Assembly: GCA_017562135.1 (NCBI GenBank)
Contig: QEYB01000466.1
Span: forward strand, 806,001-870,000
Length of the DNA: 64,000 nt
Direction: 5' to 3'
Source of the DNA: Dipylidium caninum
Lineage: Eukaryota > Platyhelminthes > Cestoda > Cyclophyllidea > Dipylidiidae
Position numbers and translations under genes: made by a program. This document shows, one piece after another, positions 52,014-64,000 of this stretch (its first letter is position 1; every line of letters starts with the position of its first letter). Below the pieces are notes generated by a model that was not told the DNA's origin, made no database searches, and was given only the letters and a program-made list of their open reading frames with translations.

Positions 52014-55000
52014 TTACATGGATTGCAATTTGAGAACAAGTGCACGAGTAAATGCAGCCGCAGAAAGCGCCGAATATGGTTGCCAACTGACTGCAGCCGT
52101 TCCGGAGTCAGTTCCTTGTCGGCCTTCAGCATAATCCGCAATACCACGGACTATTAGGAAGGAGGCCACTCCATTTCCCACGAGAGATTCAAGCACCTGA
52201 TCGAATTCAGCATCATAGGCTAACAAATGTTGATTGATAGCAAAGAGTTCGCGTAAACTTGGGCACTGGGTAACCGCATGACCAGATCCGATACAGCCAA
52301 GGCGAACTAAAGGAGGCTGTGGCATCAATCCTGGCGGTTCAGGGTGTCTGACGTCCACAATCATCTCATCACCAATCTACAGGGTCACAACAAAATACAT
52401 ATAAAGTGGCAGACGAATTTTAATTACGCCGATTAATTTGGTTTCACTCACTAACCTCAATTTTCAGCTTATCGGTCTCAGCTGGGGGTCGGTTGTAGTC
52501 GAATTCGTGATCTTTAAGGTTATTTAACCCTTCCTTTATTATCGGATGCCAAGACGACGGTCCAGCCTCCAAAAGGGCCTTGGCACAGCTCAACAAGACA
52601 GAGTCCTTGGGAGCAAATTTTCTGTGTGTGAAAAGCACTTGCAATTGGTGTGTATCCCCGTCCGAGTTTGAGGAGGAAGTCCCATTTAATTCATCAATTT
52701 TCTCACAGAAAACATACCAAGGCTGTGAATCATTGGGAAGTGGACCGTCTTGACTCGGCGCCGAGACTACAATATCGCCCAGACGCGAGTGCTTCTCAAA
52801 TTCGTAGACATGAGGCACACCGCCACCAACTCCGGAGAGAATCACGTGTTTAATTGACTGAAAAGTGCCTATAGTTGATACAATGATTGTGACGATTAAC
52901 CAGTGCACAAAAAGGAAAAATGAATACATATCAGAGTGATGAGAAGAACAGATATCATTGTTTTTCTTGTAAATAAGATAAATCTATTCACCGAGAAGAC
53001 GAGTAGTGATGCTGCCAGAGGAAATTTTTGCTTGAAGATTCCAACCCACCATAGGCAATTTTACAGAAATCACCTTCACCGAGCCAATATACCCGATGGT
53101 GTAGACATTGGAGTCACCTAAAAACAGATAATTTTTTAAAAAAAGGAAACAAAATATCCAAGACCACATCAAGTCAAAAATGTCCGTTGTTATCGTGACG
53201 ACAAAAAAGTTGGAAAAAAAACGTCTTCCGCAAACTCACCCTCAGTCTTGTAGCGAATATAGGTGGTTTTACGCTCGATCAAGGAGTCGACAGCCAACTT
53301 CTCACAGAGAAGGCTTGTCACTATAGCCACCGTCGGTTTCTGCTCATCCGAGAGGGACTTCAGTTTGTCGGCACCGGCGATCACCTCAACTGGTAGAAAA
53401 ATTAAGAGGAGTAGACACGCATCATCAGTTTCGTGTTTAGTATGGCTTCAATAAAGCGAGAAGGAGGAGAAAGAGTAGACGAGAAGAAGGAGGAGGAGGA
53501 GCAGGAGAAGAGTTGGATGCAGACCTTTGTGGAGAACATTGAGTTTGCGACGATAGCCCATTTTCATTTCAGGACCACTTTCAATACACACCGGTTGTAT
53601 GAAGTTAGTCTCCTCCAATTGTTTCAATTGTTTAGCCAGGAGACTGGTATCATCATAATTTGTGAGGCTTGAAAAGAATTCAAGAGAAAATATTACAAAT
53701 GACACATCACTCTCGCTAAACTGACTGTACGCCTACCTCTGGGGGGATGAGAGACGCGGTTAGTAAACGTGAAAGGGAATTGAAGAGTGCACATCCACAC
53801 ACACACACAGACATAAAAATGCCAAGGCTATGTCTCCCTTTCGCAGTATGCGGTAAGAGGAAAGAAGTCTAAGCAAACACAGGTAGACAATAATTCCCTC
53901 CACCGTTCCGACAAAGCGGCATCCAGGAGTCGCGACTAATTCGCCATGCAATCGTCTACGTGGTGGATACAAACATTAGCGCCTAAGGCGGCACAAACAC
54001 TCTGACTGCTGGGTATGGATGCATCTCAAGCTCGACAATTCTTGCCACGAGGCGATCTATGAAGAGGGAGGGATTTTCACGAGACTTCTGCCAAAAAACA
54101 CATTAGAGTGATTAAATTCACAAATGGAGGGTGACATTTGACTACAGCGTAGAAATTAACCAAAATTTGGGCAATAGAGAAGACTTATGGAGGAATCTAC
54201 AATGATGATTTCTATTAGACGCTCGAGGAGGTAAAGAAGGAAATTAATTAAGGTGGGAAATATGATATATTCTTTTGTCTAGCAATCCTAATAAGGTCAA
54301 AGAAAAAAGAATTGAATGTATTGGGGGCGAGCAGAAAAAATATGTATTTGGGGGGGTTGGCATTTTTATCGAGAGAAGGGCTTTTTTGAAAAAAAAAAAG
54401 AAAAAAAGATGCAATAAAAATAAAGCTTTGAGTCACTCTCGGCTACTATAACAATACTCGAGGGCATTTAATTTGACGCTTTCAAAATTAGGTGGGCGGA
54501 TAATTGTACAGAAAAGTCCAAAGTCACGTGAGAGAGAGAGAGAGAGAGAAAGGCAACTCTCATTAAGCGTAAACCATGAGATTTAAATAATTTAAACAGA
54601 CAGTGAATTACAAGCTAAATAGTAAAGGTGGAAGAGAGTGACATAGAGGCCAAATCTCCCCCGCACCGCCTCCGCAACCGACAAAAGAGGGCATTTCGTA
54701 GCCGCCTATTCATCACCAAGGTGGTACAGGCTAAGGATAGCAGTAAGTCGCAAAAAGAAATCCATCCCAGCTGAATTTACGAGGTAAAGAAGTATTAAAG
54801 AATGATCGGGCCACTTTGTAGGCCTCGAAGCGTCAGTAAGGAAGATGGCGGGAATAAGAGTGAAGGCGACTTAGTGGCAAGACAAGCGAGAGGAGAGTAG
54901 AAGCGATGACCACGCAGTTGTGACAACAAAGGACGCAAGGAAATTTTTAATGGATGGACACCAAGGTGAAAGGCAGTTTGTGGCCTAATAGCCAAGGCTC

Positions 55001-58000
55001 TGAATTAGTGATAGTCGAGTGATTGGCCACCTTTTAGGGAGTGAATTCACAAGAGAGGGTTAAAAAAAAGTTTTTTTCATGCGATCTCAACAATTTACAA
55101 ATTACCATCCCATGTAAATGTGAAACAGATGAAATACAATGGTTCTAATGTAGAACTGTTGACACCCGTGACGTTGTCAAATTTACAGGACTCACCGAAT
55201 GAGATCGTCCACCGAAAGAACATTGGGATAGGCGTCTTCCAAAGTTCTGAGGAGGCCCTCACGAACCACAATTTCCACGGGTCTTTGATCCACTTCTAAG
55301 AGGAAAAAAAACCTTATTTTTCTTGCAGCCCAAACACACTGCCAAGGTGGCCAAAACCCCAGAGCCTTGTTTGGCTCCCTTACACACGTAACTTGACAGT
55401 GACAGGCTGTCGAAAGACAGGGGAAAGAAGAAAAGAACGCGATAACCGACATGTGTCAAGGTGGATGACATTTAGAATAACTGTCTCAGAACCATGGAAC
55501 TACGTCTCCAGAAATGCCACAAACGAGAGATGGTGAGCACGATGGGGTGGAATCGGTCAAGTTACTGCCTGTTATTGTTTACACAGAATCCACGGATTTA
55601 CGGGGCAAAGAGGCATACTATTTAACGACCACCAGTGAGTCAGACTACTATTGAAGAAGTGTGATTAACTTCAGCGCCTTCCTACATCCGAGAGCGTTGA
55701 ATGGGAAGCAAAACCCCTGGTGTTAAGAAAAAGGCCTCGCAAAGCAAAGTAAGTCCCTCTCAAGGTGTGAAAGCGAATACTCATAAGGAAATCGTTTCAT
55801 CCCCTCCGAGTTATGGCCAATCATAGCACGAGCATTCGACGATGATTGGTTGGCATGGTGAGGAGTAGAGAGAGCTCAATTTTTCAAACCCTATCTGTTC
55901 TCTACACGTAAGGAAGATTGCAGACACTGGGTGATTGGGAGAGGCGAGGTACTACAGCCTTCTATCAATTCTGAATATGGTAAAATTAATATTTTCACGT
56001 GCTGAAAAGAAACTAACAAAAAATGGTAAGTGACAAATCAAAGTTGACTTAAGTAAATAAGTGAAATGTCTAGCGGTTGGATGGCTGGCGACCCCTAGGC
56101 TTAAAATAACATGCAAATTTGCTGACGAACTTTGTGCTCTGAAAAGTAAATAGTTATCAAATTCAGTGACCTATTGAGAGAGCCTTTCACATTAAAAATT
56201 CCACAATTGAGGTAATGTTTGAAGGAAAAGGCCTCTCTCTTTCTCTCTCACTTTCTATTTAAGACCACAAGAAGAATAACGCCAAGAAAGCTAAACAGGT
56301 GTGAGTTTAAATTGGCTAAGGACGTAGTAATAGTCAAAGTGGTGAAGTTTTCACACTGTTGTACAACACTCTGTGAAGCGAATCGGGTCAAAAGGTGAAC
56401 ATCGACTAACTCCCGCGTTACGCATTTCTCAAGCATTAACTGCAATTGGGTTCACTTTAAACGCCATTTAAAAGAGGAGGAGTGTAGAAAAACATACACA
56501 CACATACACATGCACAACTCCAGTGATCTAGTTTTTTTCTAGGGTTTCTCAAACCTCCACGATTTGAGTCTAAAATCACACATGATGATTCAGCATCGTC
56601 CGACAATTGTTAATTGAGGACACTGGTGCCTTCTGCCACCCCTTCCCAAGTGCGTGGACATGCCGAGTTCAGAGAGACAAAAGGAGGGAGATTCGCTAAT
56701 TACCGAAGTGTCAGTACGGTAACACATCAAAAAAAAGTGGACAATATTGAGAACAAAAAGATAAGAAAATGGAATGACATTTCAAAAGGATAGACTAATG
56801 TTACATTTATTTAAGACACATCACAATTGCCCATTTCAAACCTTCGCGATCAGTGATATTTAACATGCGTAAACACATGTTGTGGTGGAGTTACCAGAGA
56901 TGGAATGTAGAAACTTGATCATAGGAATATCCTGTTTACACAAATATGACCGCCGATTTGCGAGTCAGTCTTCGTCAAGGGCAAATACCACTAAGATGGT
57001 TGGGATAATCATGATATAAGATGGCCATTAGTTGAAGTGCACTTGTCGGCTACAGGTGTCTGATTGAGGGGGCACAGTCGTGCTGGTCGATGAACCGAGG
57101 CCAAAACGTCAAATAATGCGACGCTGTACGGCATCTGACCTCACTCAGTACCTGAACTCGGGGAACACAAGGATGCTATAGAGACAGCCCGACAAATTGA
57201 CGAATAAACGAGGATATATTTCAAGTTAACCCGTTATTTGAGGGAAATTGGGTACCCTTTACCACATTAGCCAACAGGCGTCAAGGTATTGAAGGACTAA
57301 GAAAGGAAGTTACTCTGTTTATTGAAATGTTTGTCAGTAATGTGATCCTTTTAGCACGACAAAGCACTAATAGAAAGTTGACCATGTATACAATAAAACG
57401 GAAGATGTTAGTCAGTGCAAAAAAAATCGTTGCACTATGCATGTATCGATGGAAAAAAACGAAGTAAGGAGAAAGCGAAATTCTGCCGAAAACAGAATAA
57501 ACTATAGCCGCAGTATGTTACCAAAACAGTCTTTAACCCTAATAAGTGGGAGTCAAGCCAAGCCCGGATAATAGATAAGACAAAATTTTGGACACAAAAA
57601 CCCGTAAGACTAATGATGCGAGAAGAAAGAAGAGTAATTTAGAGTGAAAATAAAATTCTTTATCTTAATAAGTAGCAAAACGTAACTAACCAGGAACAAA
57701 AGAATCTTGGGAGCACGGTTCCAGAGGCACGATGTCCAAATCAACCCGTCGTAAGTTCGGGTAGCAGTCACTTTGAAGCAATTTCAACATTCTTTTGATA
57801 AAACCGACGTAATCTATGATATAGTGAATATAATAAGCGGAAGGCAAAATCTAAATTACGAATGGTTGTCAAGGAAAAGTGAATCTAGCGATTACCTTTG
57901 GGGAAGGTTTCTTGGTTGACTAAGTCCTTGAAGAAGTCATACGAATCATTAAGTTTTCCGTTATGATCAGTGCCATCCATAAACCAGAATTTCAGACGAC

Positions 58001-58673
58001 GGTTTTCCTAAGGAGTAAAAAGGTATTCATTATCTACCAAGTCAAGAAAGGAAAGTATTGAAGAACAGAGCTACAAGGCGGTAACAATGAATGAGAGTAC
58101 GATATTTGCATCTTGAGGAACGGGAGTTAAGAAAATACTATACGGAACTTCCACGGAAATGTAATTTTGGTGAAAGGTCAAATAAAATGAAAATAAACTG
58201 TGAACAACCTCTAACAACAACTACAGAAGATTAAAAAAATGTCCACATTTTATTGAAATAAGACTATGACAAAGATTCACAGTGTCGCATTGATTGTGCA
58301 GCGACATCTCAGCAACCGATTATTAATTGATAAATATGTATATTGTTGTCAAAGGAGCAAATGAAGAGTTCCGGGCCAAATTATACGGCCAACTTACGGC
58401 ATGTCCCTCCTCAGTCCGACTGTTGTGCATCAGACATGTGAACTCTAGCTGCATTTCTTGTGTTTCCGACTCATTAATGGAGTTCAGCTTTTCTTTGTTA
58501 ATTATGATGCCATTCAAGTGCCCACCGCCTTTGTGATACACCTCTGATGGGTCCGGATTTAAATCACGGACGACTTGGATGGTTTTAACCCTACCCTGTG
58601 TTCGGGGCGTCATCGTCACAACCCGCCGACCATCGCCGACGCAAATGCGGCACCACCGCAACACTAATTGCAT
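52014..58673 (-). CDS. Winged-helix plus nucleoside-phosphorylase-like protein, uncharacterised
   Basis: Nine exons keep a single phase: 58673-58398, 58007-57896, 57813-57691, 55295-55196, 53667-53579, 53389-53240, 53117-52992, 52868-52456, 52376-52014 (583 residues). Residues 1-170 form an unrecognised N-terminal region (LKFWFMDGTDHNGKLNDSYD, DYVGFIKRMLKLLQSDCYP). Residues about 180-230 look like a winged helix (REGLLRTLEDAYPNVLSVDD, then LLAKQLKQLEETNFI). The C-terminal half has the fold signature of the PNP/UDP-phosphorylase/MTA-nucleosidase superfamily: PTVAIVTSLLCEKLAV, VILSGVGGGVPHV, RLGDIVVSAP and IVRGIADYAEG with the usual acidic residue, then SWQPYSALSAAAF. The MExxA ribose-binding motif of MTA nucleosidases appears as AEFDQVLES. 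Substrate and role are unknown. The start at 58673 is the only upstream methionine in frame before the first exon's 5' limit, and a further 5' exon is possible. Confidence 0.75.
53668..55195 (-). other. Intron of the winged-helix/phosphorylase gene
   Basis: Intron of 1.5 kb containing an (AG)n tract at about 54531-54550 and A-rich runs. No exon was recognised. Confidence 0.6.
54531..54550. repeat. (AG)n short tract
   Basis: Ten GA/AG units within an intron of the winged-helix/phosphorylase gene. Confidence 0.85.
55296..57690 (-). other. Long intron of the winged-helix/phosphorylase gene
   Basis: Intron of 2.4 kb separating the unrecognised N-terminal exons from the winged-helix exons. No gene or repeat family was recognised. 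The clean phase match (G|AA) across the gap supports a single gene, but two adjacent genes cannot be excluded. Confidence 0.55.
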
Positions 58674-60782
58674 TAAGGGTCAGCCTTGAAAATAATGACC
58701 TTGAAGAGAGCAATAAAATTTTCATTTTTTAACTTTTAGAAAACTTCAAGACTAGATACCAAAATGTCCCGCCGTTTTTGTTCTATTATTTTTAGCAGCG
58801 AGGTTTAATTTTTATTGCATACAGTTGAGGTACTAGTTTGTTCATTAAGAGCAATGAGGTGCCGCAAAATATAGTTAATTTAATCCATCATGGGTAGACT
58901 CGCTAGTGTGAGACAAATCTTACTGCAAAGAATTTGTAATGTGGGCATAAAAACTACGGTTAGTACCTTCTCTAGAATATTGCTGATGAAAGTCAAATAG
59001 CACAGAACTTTTCTGATGATTGGGAGCCGAAGATTTTATCTAACTAATCTCCTTTATAATACCCTTACCATGAAATTCAAAGTTCATTAGTGATGTAAAA
59101 TTCCAATTTTCAAGTACATAGCAAACCTTGGTCGACCGAAGGAGGTATATTGTTACTCCGGCAACATTTTCAGTAATACGCAGCCGACTACTTAATTAAA
59201 TTTTGACTTGGATAACTGATAACTTCTTTAAGGCCTTCGCCGCTCCGTAAGACAAAACTTGTTTGGCCGTGATCGTTGATGGACGGATCGTAACGCACGT
59301 GTGACCTAACTTTTGATTTAGATGCACAAATACAGAGGCGAAAATGTGTCCCTAACACATGTCCTTTTTAGAAACTACACTTACTGTGGATTACACTATG
59401 ACGTTGAATAATAAATGAGGCAACCCTACGTCGTTACTTTACGAAAGAGTCGTAAGTTGCGTCGCCTAACCCCATTGAGCTATACGTCGACTTCATAATA
59501 AAGTGTATATTTATATCGATCAAGAATTTCAATTCAACGCGTTAGAGCGGCGTCTTTTAGTCTATTGAGTGGTAATTTATTCTTGTGCTGTTTCCTGAAC
59601 GCAGAAATGATTTAATATTATTCGCACTTACTTTCTTGAATCGAACTCGCCCTTCGTATCTCATTCACATGATTTTCTCACACGTTTAACCTTAGATTAC
59701 ACTTGTCCAGAGACATTGTATTATAGCAGTTACAGCCGAAGATGTCCGGCTGCTCGAATAAAGCTTAGTGACTTGTCATAATTGACTAAGCGGTGAACTT
59801 GTGAACGCTCACACTATCTCCCCACCACCGCCCCTTTCGTAGCTGATAGTTAGGGGAAATTGTCCATATAATAAATCAAGTTCAGTGGAGATCCAAAACA
59901 AAAAAATATTTACAGATGCAAGGTGGTTACACAATGAATCTGATATTAGGGTATATTTAGTCAGGAAAATGTTGTTACATAGAGGAGCGTAATGAATAAG
60001 TTCTACACGGTCCGGAAAAGCAAGATGCCGTGACCAGCGAGTCTGAAAAATATAAGGCCCCGTTTTCCATGTGTTACCTCACTGAAATAGAAAACACAAA
60101 AAGTAATGTACTTGCCTTTTAATTTGCTTATCGGTGAAGAAATCCTTCGGCAATCAAATAAATCAATTTTAACCAATTCGCGAAATGAAATGAGTAGTCG
60201 ATTGGCGGTCTAGGGAGCACTTTTGAATCTGATTAATCAACAGTTTCAAAAAAATTGGGCCTTAGAATAAATTTTTGATACTTTTAATAGTCTAGAATTC
60301 TTTTACTCAAGGCCACCTGCCTAAAAACGTGTTCCACCCATCAGATAGCCTCTAATGAAACCCTGTGAACTTGGAATCCCTCTTCACGTGTGCATTACAC
60401 CAAATTGTTAGCTTCTCCGTCGAATGACTCATTTATGTGACTTTCAAGAAGTCCATAGTGGATTAGTTCTCAGCGCTTTATTTATATCACACTCGCTGCA
60501 CGTACTAACTGGCCCAACAAGTGTTTTAACTAATTCGCTAGTGAGTGGGGGAAATGTAAATTTTCCATTAAATATCACACGTTGCACAGCTTTTGTGAGG
60601 GCCTTTTCTTAATTACCTCTCCCTCACAAATCCCACCCTTTTGACTCTGGTTAGAGGGTGCGAAGAATAAAATTCCGGATGACCTTCAAAAGTGACTATT
60701 TAAAACGGATTATAGCATAGGTAAAGCACCAAAATAAAGGTTTATTCAACTTAGGAGGATGATGAATGTAGAATAAACGTAC
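58674..60782. other. Gap between the winged-helix gene and the LC8 exon
   Basis: About 2.1 kb of AT-rich sequence. The second exon of the LC8 gene should lie here, but no segment encoding the expected YVTHE..FIYFYL C-terminus was found. A tRNA A-box-like string near 59480 lacks a partner B-box. Confidence 0.5.
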
Positions 60783-60973
60783 CTTCCAAAGTTACTACCA
60801 ACAATACAATGCCAATTGCCGGGGTATTCCTCCATCATTGCAGTCCTTATATAACTCGCAATCTCCTGGTTATCTCGGCTACCTCTTATTGCTGCGAAGG
60901 CCATTTCCACAGCGTACTGCTGCATTTCATCGGGAAAATCGGTAGTCTTCACCTCGGCTTTGCGTTGTGGCAT
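60783..60973 (-). CDS. LC8-type dynein light chain, first coding exon
   Basis: LC8 light chains are about 89-residue dimeric hubs of dynein motors and other complexes. The frame starts MPQRKAEVKTTDFPDEMQQ and runs to WHCIVGSNFGR, colinear with the family through the first beta-strand. The donor AG|GTACGT at 60782 interrupts the codon after NFG, so the final exon (about 25 residues with the last beta-strands) is expected downstream on the minus strand but was not found. Reading through the donor gives a 75-residue protein ending at 60746 (RYVYSTFIILLS), which partly resembles the expected YV...F end but is too short. Flatworms carry many diverged LC8-like genes, so this is a paralogue and not necessarily the main LC8. 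Confidence 0.85.
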
Positions 60974-61987
60974 GCTGCCAATCCACAGTGGTTTCGCTCG
61001 GTAAGTGAAGGTCTACTCGCACAACTGTTGCCATCTGATTAAGTTAGGCCCCAGTCGTGCTGTGCTCATGGGGCAAAGAAACCAATGGCAAGTTGTGTCT
61101 GTGTGTGAAGTAAGACTTACACTTAATGAGGTTCTCGGTGTAATTGGCTTGAGATTACGGTAGAAATCGTGTCAGTAGATGGGAGAGTCCCAAACTTCCC
61201 CTTTCCTTTACACACGTCCCTTTCCTCTCTCTCACTCCCCAGTAACCCTATTGAAACATATGCAATGGGCGTTGAATATAAGGAGAAAAACAAAATCGCA
61301 ATCGTCCATATTATTTATTATATTCAATTGAAAATACTTCTATTGGCGACATTAACGACATTCTGTCAACAAGTAGGCAAGTAATATATTCATTTTGGAA
61401 GAAAATCCCCATTTTTAGAGCTAATAGCCTATTCAGTTTTGTATGCTGTACAAATAAATCGTAATTCCAAGAAAGGTGTTAATCGGTCGGTGGAATATCG
61501 GGTGAATAAGGCGGATGTGGTAAAATGTCACATAATAGAGAAGTTATTTATTTTTTCCAACAGTAAATAAACCTTCATGCAATTGTCGTGCAGCATTATC
61601 CTGCAGACATATTGCAGTGTGGCTTGTTTTTTTTTCTTCACATGATTGACATCAACTTCGTCTGGTTGTATGAAGGAAGAATGGGAAATCACACTTTGAT
61701 TGTTCCACTTTATGCTAATCATTATGCATTTTTGATGAATTTTCGACTTAGGTGTGTATCTTGAAGGTTGTAACTCTTATCTACCCACATAATTAATCAT
61801 TTTTGATGATCATATGAAAGCTACTTTTCATCACACATGGTGATTTGGTGTAAAAATGACGGCAATGGTATATGGTGAAGGAGGAAGCGAAGATGCGCAC
61901 TTACTTTTGCGATGGATCGGTCATTTGTCTGTTCTTGTAGTGCTGTGGCTAATTCCTAGTTTGGACCCAAGTTCACTAACAGTCGTC

Positions 61988-61988
<1 letters not shown>

Positions 61989-62029
<41 letters not shown>
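61989..62029. repeat. (GT)n microsatellite
   Basis: About twenty uninterrupted GT dinucleotides. Confidence 0.97.
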
Positions 62030-62030
<1 letters not shown>

Positions 62031-63730
62031 ATCGGATCCCATAATCGTCTTCCTTGATGCCTCCTCCTTATCAAAATTGGCCCATGGTCTTCCTCGTGAC
62101 TCCTTGACGGGTGCTCAAATTGCCAGAATGAAAGTCTTGGAAGCAGCATCGAGTGCTTTTTCCCTTAGTACCTCCATCGCCGAAGGCCTCTTTCACGTTG
62201 CTCGGAGTTTTCCGCGTTCTGTTTACTTACAAACAAAATAAAAATGCAATAACAACAGTGAAAACTCTATAGAATGAGTAGGAAGGAACTTTTTAAACGC
62301 AGACTAAACGAGGAGACCCCTTTCATAGTTTCCTGTCTGATAACTGCCTCTTTAACAAGGAATTATCATCATCACTGAGACTAACATCACCTTCATCATT
62401 ATTTGATTATTTTTACTAAGACATTATTGTTGGTAGAGGAGGGAATAAATTTGGTGGGAATCGGTGAATGTGGGTAAAATACCTCCCACGAAGTTGCATC
62501 GTTTATGGCCTCAGCTGACAATAAAGCGACTTGGAAGCTAAACAGGCTGGAGAGTTTTCTCGTGCCCTCTCTCTCTCGCCCCCTTTCATTCGCTTTTATG
62601 TTTACCGAAACAATAAAACTCGCTGTGGTGTAGCGCGATGTCATATTGTTTAGTGTCATGTGAAAATTCACTACATCGTCATTGACATTTCGTCTCAAGC
62701 AAGTCGAGCCGCGCCATCACTTTGAAGTCCTGTTGACCACAAATCTTTGGCACCCCGTGTGTACACCAGAGTGTGGGTGAATAAAATGGGAAGGAGGGAA
62801 AAAATAATAATAATTATAATAAGTACAATTGGTTAATTTCTCATTCATTATCCCCTCAAGAGTCACCATGAACGCCTGACTGTTAACCGTAACCTTCGTC
62901 TTCCACCCGCGTCCTGTGAAGGGAAGAATTACAAATTGTTGTAAAATTCACTGAGACCATCGTAAAATTTGTGTATTTTAAAATAGGCGGGATGAACTCA
63001 CCACGGGCTGAAAGGACCGAGTGAAGGTGGACAGTCGGACAGGCTGGAACAGGAATGGACAGACGCCCGACAGCCTCAACGTCTCACATGATATTTCAGC
63101 TCGTACAATCCGCTTAATCCAGTCTGTGGGTCACCTTTGAAGTTAGCCGATTGCCTCCACCGTGCCACTATTTATATGCGAATTCTGCTGATCTGGCCAA
63201 ATATTCCACGGGGGAAAGGGGAGGGGGAGGAGGACGGCGGAGAGGAGGGTCCAACCGTCCCCCGCCTCCGCTCCCGTCCCTCCCCCGGCGCCTTCGACCA
63301 CCACCTCGGGTGAAAAGGCCTCCTCACTCGTGTTACGACAATTTTAATTTCTTACTGCCACTCCTCATAATTAGCGATTGGCATGGATTAGGGTAAAGAC
63401 AACTTTTTAGGCAAAATCTCCCCAGGGTGGAGGCGAACGGTTGTGGCTTTTGACATCAACTTGCCACTCAAATTGGCTTATGGCAATAAATCTCGGCGTC
63501 CAGGCCCAAGAGACGCGGCTCGGCGCGGCGGAGGGGTCTGCGGGGAGAGACAGGAAGAATTTTATGCACTCTTATACACTCACGGAGGTAAAAGACTCCT
63601 CCGGCCATCCTCCGTTCGTTTCCAACGTGCCCACTTTCAGCCTTTGAGGTCACCAAATGCTGATTAACTTGTAATGGCGTGACGCTTTTAAGACTTTGTA
63701 GGCGTTGAATGGCACAAGGAAGCGTTTGGG

Positions 63731-63780
63731 TCTGTGTCTGTCTGTCTGTCTGTCTGTCTGTGTGTGTGTGTGTGTGTGTG
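63731..63780. repeat. (CTGT)n followed by (GT)n microsatellite
   Basis: Compound tract: about seven CTGT units followed by about ten GT units. A looser GT/GGGT-rich stretch lies at about 63861-63890. Confidence 0.95.
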
Positions 63781-64000
63781 GGAGTGTACAGAATTGAGTA
63801 AACTCAACACATTCAACTCGGTGTAATCTGAAACCCGGTGTAGCGTCACAGAAAAACTCGTGTTTGTGTGTGGGTGGGTGGGTGCGTGTGAATGGTGCCG
63901 GTGTCGGTGAGGCTTTACAGTGGAGTGTTGAATCATCAGACACGTTCCGCATGGAGTGGGTGGTCCCACTTTCAAGGACCTATTAAGTTGAGGGTGGACG

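Larger units (their letters stand above)
60974..64000. other. Non-coding flank with simple repeats
   Basis: No gene could be supported. A half X-box (GTTGCCATCTG) lies about 50 bases upstream of the LC8 start at 61028-61038. The open frame at 61856-62241 runs through a (GT)n tract and has no domain. A GC-rich purine tract (about 63210-63310) and a splice-like donor/acceptor pair on the minus strand (about 63000 and 62918) hint at a non-coding or 5' UTR exon, without proof. Confidence 0.45.

Noticed and set aside
59440..59500. tRNA-like A-box (TAGCTCAATGGG on the minus strand).
   Set aside because: No matching B-box, no cloverleaf stems and no acceptor pairing in the following 80 bases.
61856..62241. 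Plus-strand frames through the (GT)n tract, resembling membrane and alpha-helical sequence.
   Set aside because: The Val-Cys run comes from the microsatellite; no splice context, domain or conservation is visible.

Overview
The window is nuclear DNA of a multicellular animal. Genes are split by GT-AG introns, many of them only about 50-120 bases. The reconstructed proteins are metazoan orthologues, including cytosolic leucyl-tRNA synthetase, SEL1L, PLK4, KLHL12, IFT54 and adducin. Short introns mixed with kilobase-scale ones, moderate GC, (GT)n/(CTGT)n tracts and the divergence of the proteins fit a parasitic flatworm, most likely a cestode. That assignment is inference. No prokaryotic, viral, CRISPR, rRNA or convincing tRNA feature was seen.

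Layout. (1) 67-5243, + strand: the last 13 exons of cytosolic leucyl-tRNA synthetase. (2) 5497-8967, - strand: SEL1L (ERAD adaptor), with signal peptide, Sel1 repeats and C-terminal membrane helix, tail-to-tail with (1). (3) 12282-18102, + strand: polo-like kinase 4. (4) 18190-19627: a diverged tandem duplication covering the upstream region and first exon of the next gene; the exon in the left copy is dead. (5) 19558-26826, + strand: WDR49/WDR64-type EF-hand plus WD40 protein. (6) 27563-34591, + strand: KLHL12-type BTB-BACK-Kelch protein with a very long acidic tail. (7) 34592-36716: intergenic DNA with a three-hairpin motif, plus a small minus-strand gene of unknown function. (8) 38184-40866, - strand: IFT54/TRAF3IP1. 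(9) 42417-51035, - strand: adducin. (10) 52014-58673, - strand: an uncharacterised winged-helix plus nucleoside-phosphorylase-like protein. (11) 60783-60973, - strand: first coding exon of an LC8-type dynein light chain. The rest up to 64000 is repeat-rich non-coding sequence.

Several genes share cilium/centriole themes: PLK4 duplicates centrioles, WDR49/64 proteins are linked to cilia, IFT54 is an IFT-B subunit, and LC8 is a dynein/IFT-associated light chain. SEL1L and KLHL12 both act in the secretory pathway. Conserved exons of at least two genes (adducin, SEL1L) carry a one-base frame break at a homopolymer. This looks more like assembly error than gene death.

Exon coordinates were derived by hand from splice consensus, reading phase and remembered family conservation. 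They should be treated as good drafts. No alignment or database search was run.
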